10,726 nucleotides of DNA from Lachnospiraceae bacterium. GTDB taxonomy: Bacteria > Bacillota > Clostridia > Lachnospirales > Lachnospiraceae. This document shows, piece by piece, positions 6,302 to 10,726 of the stretch. The stretch's first letter is position 1; each line of letters opens with the position of its first letter. The stretch lies in contig CAAHDV010000231.1 of NCBI GenBank assembly GCA_900770535.1, positions 1 to 10,726 on the forward strand, given 5' to 3'. The notes under the pieces were generated by a model. It was not told where the DNA came from and made no database searches. It saw only the letters and a program-made list of their open reading frames with translations. The position numbers were made by a program, and so were the translations under genes.

Positions 6302-7579
6302 CAGCGTTACGATGCCTGCTTCCACCATCTTCTGCAGGGACATTAAGATGCCAAGCTTTGCGTGATACCAGGTCAGGCCGCCCTGGAAGTATACGGCATA
6401 CGGCGGCTTGATCGGGCCGTCTGCGCTCAGCTCAATGGAAGAGCCCTGCACAAAGGCGCCTGCTGCCATGATGACCGGCGCGTCGTAGCCCGGCATATCC
6501 CACGGCTCCGGGGAAACAAAGCTGTCTACCGGCGCTGCTGCCTGGATGCCCTTGCAGAACGCGATCATGCCTTCCGGGGTTCCCAGGGTCACAGCCTGAA
6601 TGATGTCATGACGGGACTCCGTGCTGTTTGGAACAACCGCAAAGCCCAGCTTCTCATACACATTCGCCGCAAAGATCGCGCCTTTTAACGCTCCTGCCAC
6701 AGTGGTCGGGGACATGAACAGGCCCTGATAGAAGGACTGGTTTAAGCCAAGGCTTGCACCTACCTCTTTTCCAAGTCCCGGCGCGCTTAAGCGGTAGGAC
6801 GCCTGCTCCACGCAGGATTTCTTACCTACAATGTAGCCGCCGATCGGTGCCAGACCGCCGCCCGGGTTCTTAATCAAAGAGCCAACGATCATGTCCGCGC
6901 CTACGTCCGTCGGTTCAATACGCTCTACGAACTCGCCGTAACAGTTATCCACCATGCAGATCACATCCGGCTTTACGCTCTTGCAGAACGCGATCAGTTC
7001 ACCAATCTGGGTTACGGAGAAGGTCGGGCGGGTCTGATAACCCTTGGAGCGCTGGATGGTGATGAGTTTGGTCTTCTCGTTGATGGCTTTGCGGATGTTT
7101 TCGTAATCGAAAGTGCCATCCTCCAGAAGGTCTACCTGGCGGTAGATCACGCCGTACTCTTTTAAGGAACCTGCCGACTCACGGATGCCGATGACCTCTT
7201 CCAGGGTATCGTAGGGTTTTCCCACCGGGGAAAGGAGCTCATCGCCCGGGCGCAGGTTGCTGGACAGTGCCACATGCAGGGCGTGGGTTCCGGAGATCAG
7301 CTGCGGGCGCACCAGGGCATCCTCGCCGTGGAACGCTTTTGCGTACACCTCTTCCAGTGTATCACGGCCCAGGTCATTGTATCCGTAACCAGTGGTTGCC
7401 GCAAAATGAATGTCGCTGACGCGCGCCTCCTGCATCGCCTTTAATACCTTCATCTGGTTAAATTCGGCGTTTTCATCGATGGCTTTAAAACGCTCCTTTA
7501 AGCTCTCTTCAATCTCTGTTCCAAACTTCAGGACTTTTTCACTGATGCCAAGTCCCTCGTACATCTCATTCAGTTCCAT
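6299..7579 (-). CDS. ynbB: YnbB/methionine gamma-lyase-like PLP-dependent enzyme ("aluminium resistance" family)
   Basis: This is a fold-type I PLP enzyme of the group annotated as methionine gamma-lyase family or aluminium resistance protein (Bacillus YnbB). The true substrate is not established; a C-S or C-C lyase acting on an amino acid is the likely chemistry. The Schiff-base lysine is probably K237 in GSLIKNPGGGLAP. The aspartate that contacts the PLP ring nitrogen is probably D211 in MVDNCYGEF. SGTHALHVAL near residue 100 fits the phosphate-binding loop. I chose the ATG at 7577-7579 (426 residues), which has GGAGG upstream. A TTG 18 nt earlier would overlap that site and is unlikely. 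The start overlaps the miaA stop by 14 nt. In Bacillus, ynbB also lies near the miaA/hfq region; no hfq is seen here. Confidence 0.88.
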   Translation of the reverse strand: MELNEMYEGLGISEKVLKFGTEIEESLKERFKAIDENAEFNQMKVLKAMQEARVSDIHFAATTGYGYNDLGRDTLEEVYAKAFHGEDALVRPQLISGTHALHVALSSNLRPGDELLSPVGKPYDTLEEVIGIRESAGSLKEYGVIYRQVDLLEDGTFDYENIRKAINEKTKLITIQRSKGYQTRPTFSVTQIGELIAFCKSVKPDVICMVDNCYGEFVERIEPTDVGADMIVGSLIKNPGGGLAPIGGYIVGKKSCVEQASYRLSAPGLGKEVGASLGLNQSFYQGLFMSPTTVAGALKGAIFAANVYEKLGFAVVPNSTESRHDIIQAVTLGTPEGMIAFCKGIQAAAPVDSFVSPEPWDMPGYDAPVIMAAGAFVQGSSIELSADGPIKPPYAVYFQGGLTWYHAKLGILMSLQKMVEAGIVTL

Positions 7580-8564
7580 GTTCGTTTCTTCCTCCAAAGT
7601 AGTCCTTATAAATGTATTCTAAAATTTTCTTCTGGTCGTCTTCCTGGCTGTCCGCATCTGCGGTCTGATGTCTCCACAGGGCATTCTTATCATCCACGGC
7701 AATAAACCGCACATCCCGTTCCCGCTTAAACCAGGTGAGCTGGCGCTTTGCGAAATGCCTCGTGTCGCGCTTGATGATATAAACTGCCTCCTCCAGACTG
7801 ATCCTTCCATCCAGATAATCCAGGATTTCCTTGTATCCAAGTCCCTGCATAGCCACCATGTCCCGGGTGCAGCCCATTTCTTTTAAATGCTTCACCTCGT
7901 CCACCAGGCCCTGCTCCATCATGATGTCCACCCGCCGGTCAATCCGCTCGTAAAGAGCGGCGCGGTCCCGGGTCAGCACATAGTAATACAGGTCATAAGG
8001 AGACTGTTTCTCCCGCTCCCGCTTATTATGCTCGGAAATCTTTTCTCCGGTCAGCCGGTAGTATTCAATGGCACGGATAACCCGCTTTACATTGTTGGCG
8101 TGAATCGCCTCCGCGGATTCCGGATCGATTTCTGCCAGCATCTGGTGCAGATGCTCTTCCCCTTTCTCTGCAGCCAGCTGTTCCAGCTTCTCCCGGATAC
8201 CGCTGTGGTCTTCATTTTCCGTAAAGTCAATGTCGTAGGCCAGTGCCTGAATGTAAAATCCGGTGCCTCCGGTCACGATCGGCACATGGCCGCGGCTGTA
8301 AATGCCTGCCATGGCTTCCTTCGCCATAGACTGGAAACGGGTTACATTAAACTCCTCCCAGGGCTCCAGCACGTCAATGAGATGATGGGGCACTCCCTCC
8401 ATCTCCTCCGGCATGATCTTGGCCGACCCGATGTCCATATGGCGGTACACCTGCATGGAATCGGCACTGATGATCTCGCCGTTTAATGCCTTTGCAAGTT
8501 CAATGGACAATGCTGTTTTTCCCACCGCGGTCGGCCCGGTGAGAATGATGAGTGGCTGTTTCAT
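7566..8564 (-). CDS. miaA: MiaA, tRNA dimethylallyltransferase
   Basis: MiaA transfers a dimethylallyl group to N6 of A37 in tRNAs that read codons starting with U. This is the first step toward the ms2i6A-type modification. At 332 residues it is slightly longer than the usual 300-320. The P-loop GPTAVGKT is at residues 10-17. The catalytic and substrate motif SADSMQVY has D35, and DIGSAK and PHHLIDVLEP follow. TGGTGFYIQAL is at about residues 98-108. The C-terminal RDTRHFAKRQLTWFKR is the typical tRNA-binding end. The ATG is preceded by GGGGG 7 nt upstream and lies 15 nt after the mutL stop. The 3' end overlaps ynbB by 14 nt. The mutL-miaA pair is a common arrangement in bacteria. Confidence 0.97.
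   Translation of the reverse strand: MKQPLIILTGPTAVGKTALSIELAKALNGEIISADSMQVYRHMDIGSAKIMPEEMEGVPHHLIDVLEPWEEFNVTRFQSMAKEAMAGIYSRGHVPIVTGGTGFYIQALAYDIDFTENEDHSGIREKLEQLAAEKGEEHLHQMLAEIDPESAEAIHANNVKRVIRAIEYYRLTGEKISEHNKREREKQSPYDLYYYVLTRDRAALYERIDRRVDIMMEQGLVDEVKHLKEMGCTRDMVAMQGLGYKEILDYLDGRISLEEAVYIIKRDTRHFAKRQLTWFKRERDVRFIAVDDKNALWRHQTADADSQEDDQKKILEYIYKDYFGGRNEHGTE
7591..7595 (-). promoter_or_regulatory. Shine-Dalgarno that decides the ynbB start
   Basis: GGAGG (extending into GGAGGAAG) lies 11 nt before the ATG at 7577-7579, inside the end of miaA. An upstream TTG (7595-7597) would place the start codon on top of this site. The ATG is therefore the better start. Confidence 0.6.
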
Positions 8565-8579
8565 GGCTGCTCCCCCTCG

Positions 8580-10726
8580 TCAGACAATTCGTTTAAACTT
8601 CTTCTCCAGTTCATATTTGCTCATGGATATGATGGTCGGTCTTCCATGTGGGCAGGCATAGGGATTTTCCAGTCCTAAAAGCTGGTCAATCAGGGCATCT
8701 GCCTCCGCGGCGCTTAAAACATCGTGTCCCTTTACCGCCGCCTTACAGGACATGGAAGCGACCTTCTCATAAATCATGTCCGCATTCCGCGCCTGGGCGT
8801 CCTCGGAAAGAGAATCCAGCATTTCCATCAGAAGATCCTTTTTCGCGATGGAAAACAGATTATCCGGCACGCCGCGCACCGCGTATTCCTTGCCGCCAAA
8901 GGACTCAATCTCAAATCCGATGTCCGTAAAGATCTGCATGTTTTTCTCCAGCATCAGCGCCTCCCGGCTTCCCAATGTCAGGATGATGGGCGGATGGATC
9001 TGCTGACAGGTGTACTCCCTGGTTTCTAAGGAGTTCATGGTCTTCTCATACAGGACCTTCTCATGGGCCGCATGCTGGTCGATGATGTAGAGCTGGTCCT
9101 GAAACTCCACAAGCCAGTAGGTAGCAAAGAGCTGCCCCAGCAGCTTGTGGCGGCTGCGGGACTGAGGCTCCAGAAGCTTTTCCTCAAAGAGATCCATCTG
9201 GACGGCTGACTGCAAAGTTTCCGTCTGCTGTACCTCCTGTGATGCCAGCTCCCGCTGCAATTCCTGTGAACCAAATCCCTGCTGCAAATTCCGAGATTCC
9301 GGCTCCTGCCGTGCGTTCTCCTGCATCTGTTCTGGTCCCTGGTCCGGATTGTTCCTGGGCTGTTCTTCTGCCCCGGTTGAAATTTCTGTTGCCATCTGGT
9401 GATTCTCTGCTGCCGCAGCTTCGCCCGGCGCCTGCTTTAACAGTGCCGTCAGCGCCGCATTCACGCGGTAACCATTTTCCCCGGCTGATGCTCCCGCCGC
9501 TGTGCCGGAAACCTCCGCATGGTACTGACCCGCCATTTCCGGCTGTTTTTCACCTTCTGCAGACCGTCTGCTTTCCCGCTCCGCTTCCCGCTGCAACGCC
9601 TCCACGCGCTGCTCTGTGCGAAGGAGTCCGGTCCGCTCACTGCGGATCTGGGATGTGGCCTTTAAGGCAGGCTGTTCGCCCGGCCGGGTCTTCATCCGGT
9701 ATTCCTCCGGTGTCTCCCGCAGCACGAAATTGTCTGCGCTGCCGCTCGTTACGGACCGCTTCGTTTCAAACAGTCCGGCATTGTCCTGCCCGGACCTGCT
9801 CTGTGCAAACGTCTGGGCAACATCCTGCTGATATCCCTGCGCAGAAACACCCCTGCTGTCCATCTGCTGCCGTCTCTGCTCAAACCGCTCCGCGCTCTCC
9901 TGCATCATGCGGTTCTGCTCAAAGGGTTCCGGGATCGGGATCCGCTTTTCCGGCACGGGTTTGCGCGCCCGCTCTTCCTCCACCAGTTCCACCTTCGGAA
10001 TCAGTTCCTTATGGCGCAGAGCTTCGGCTACCGTATCCCGCACCATGCGGAATACATTCTCGCCATTCTGGAAGCGCAATTCCATTTTGGTCGGATGCAC
10101 ATTCACATCCAGAAATTCCGGCTCAATCTTAAAATGCAGCATCGTAAACGGGTACTTGTGCTGCATCATGAAGGGCTTGTAAGCCTCCTCGATGGCCTTG
10201 TTGATGATGTTGCTCTTGATATATCTTCCATTGATATAGTAGTTTTCAAAGTTGCGGTTGCTTCTCGCAATGACGGGCTTTCCGATAAAGCCCTCCACGC
10301 TAAAGGCTTCCCCGGTCACGGAGACCGGAATCAGGTTGGCGGTAATTTCCCGCCCATAAACCGTGTAAATGATATCTTTTAAATTATGGTTGCCGGAAGT
10401 GTGCAGCTTATTCTGATTGTTCTGAATAAAGCGGATGGAAATCTCCGGATGGGACAGGGCAATCTTCTCCACCAGATCTGCCACATGGGCGCCCTCCGTC
10501 ATGGGAGTCTTTAAGAACTTCCGGCGTACCGGCGTGTTGTAAAAGAGGTTCCGCACAATGAAGGCGGTTCCATCCGGCGCGCCGATTTCTTCCATGCCCC
10601 GTTCCTGGCCGCCCTCAATCTAATAGCGGTTTCCGGTTAAAGAACGGCTGGTCTTGGTGATCAGCTCCACCTGGCCCACTGCAGCGATGCTGGAAAGAGC
10701 CTCACCGCGGAATCCCAGGGAGGATA
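8580..10726 (-). pseudogene. mutL: MutL, DNA mismatch repair protein, interrupted by an in-frame TAG and cut by the right edge
   Basis: MutL couples mismatch recognition by MutS to strand removal; Gram-positive MutL is itself an endonuclease. The 5' part visible here encodes SSLGFRGEALSSIAAVG (GHKL ATPase motif GFRGEAL at 10695-10715), then reaches TAG at 10620-10622. The same frame continues directly with IEGGQERGMEEIGAPDGT and the conserved NLFYNTPVRRKFLKT. Nothing else appears damaged. The next in-frame ATG (10593-10595) would give a 671-residue fragment without the ATPase motifs. The C-terminal endonuclease domain is complete: DQHAAHEKVLYE (9060-9080 and on) fits DQHA(X)2E(X)4E, with ACKAAVKGHD-like SCKAAVKG, CPHGRP (8637-8654) and the terminal FKR. 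A Q/E/R-rich linker of about 275 residues lies between the domains. Without the stop this would be one ordinary if long MutL. Sequencing error remains possible. Confidence 0.85.
10620..10622 (-). other. in-frame amber codon (TAG) in mutL
   Basis: The codon falls between ...LTGNRY and IEGG..., both clearly MutL, with the frame unchanged on each side. It is therefore a substitution and not an indel. One base change from a sense codon such as GAG, CAG, AAG or TGG would produce it. All the complete genes in the window, and mutL itself, end in TAA or TGA. Confidence 0.85.

Noticed and set aside
7580..7597. TTG start giving six extra residues on the YnbB-family protein
   Set aside because: The TTG overlaps the GGAGG ribosome binding site that serves the downstream ATG.
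7887..8486. Plus-strand open frame of 199 codons opposite miaA
   Set aside because: Shadow of miaA, whose P-loop and other motifs are complete on the minus strand.
9239..10132. Plus-strand open frame of 297 codons rich in Pro and Ala
   Set aside because: It lies wholly opposite the low-complexity MutL linker; its composition is what the complement of Gln/Glu/Arg codons gives. No ribosome binding site or known motif.
10620..10622. TAG as a reassigned or pyrrolysine codon
   Set aside because: No other in-frame TAG occurs in the window and pyrrolysine is not known in MutL; a mutation or base error is simpler.

Overview
The window is a block of housekeeping genes, all on the minus strand, from a low-to-mid GC Gram-positive bacterium. 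It most resembles the Clostridia, probably Lachnospiraceae. The reasons are the gene order (radC-mreC-mreD-PBP2-minC-minD next to mutL-miaA and a methionine gamma-lyase-like gene), the very long PBP2, and strong Shine-Dalgarno sequences of the GGAGG type. This placement is an inference from order and protein style; no marker gene in the window fixes the genus. I found no mobile element, tRNA, rRNA, CRISPR array or defence system.

In the direction of transcription (right to left) there are two groups. The first is mutL (running off the right edge to 8580), miaA (8564-7566) and a PLP-dependent YnbB-family gene (7579-6299). Their spacing is 15 nt, then a 14-nt overlap, so they look like one mRNA for mismatch repair, tRNA modification and a sulfur-amino-acid-lyase-like enzyme. 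A 160-nt AT-rich gap follows (6139-6298). It holds a weak AT-rich hairpin at the end of the first group and a plausible promoter plus nested inverted repeats for the second.

The second group is radC (6138-5446), mreC (5442-4564), mreD (4567-4052), a 960-residue class B PBP2 (4027-1145), minC (1084-419) and minD (354 to the left edge). This is the cell-shape and division-site cluster. MreC and MreD are elongasome scaffold proteins, PBP2 is the transpeptidase of lateral wall growth, and MinCD keeps FtsZ rings away from the poles. mreB, often placed between radC and mreC in Firmicutes, is absent from that position.

The main oddity is in mutL. A single in-frame TAG at 10620-10622 interrupts an otherwise intact reading frame, between the conserved GFRGEAL motif upstream and the rest of the protein. 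Either the strain carries a nonsense mutation (and may be a mutator) or the base is a sequencing error. Other points worth a look are the roughly 230-residue insertion in PBP2, a hairpin before minC whose 5' arm could pair instead with the minC ribosome binding site, and the nested dyads in the radC leader. I saw no convincing sign of a wholly new system.
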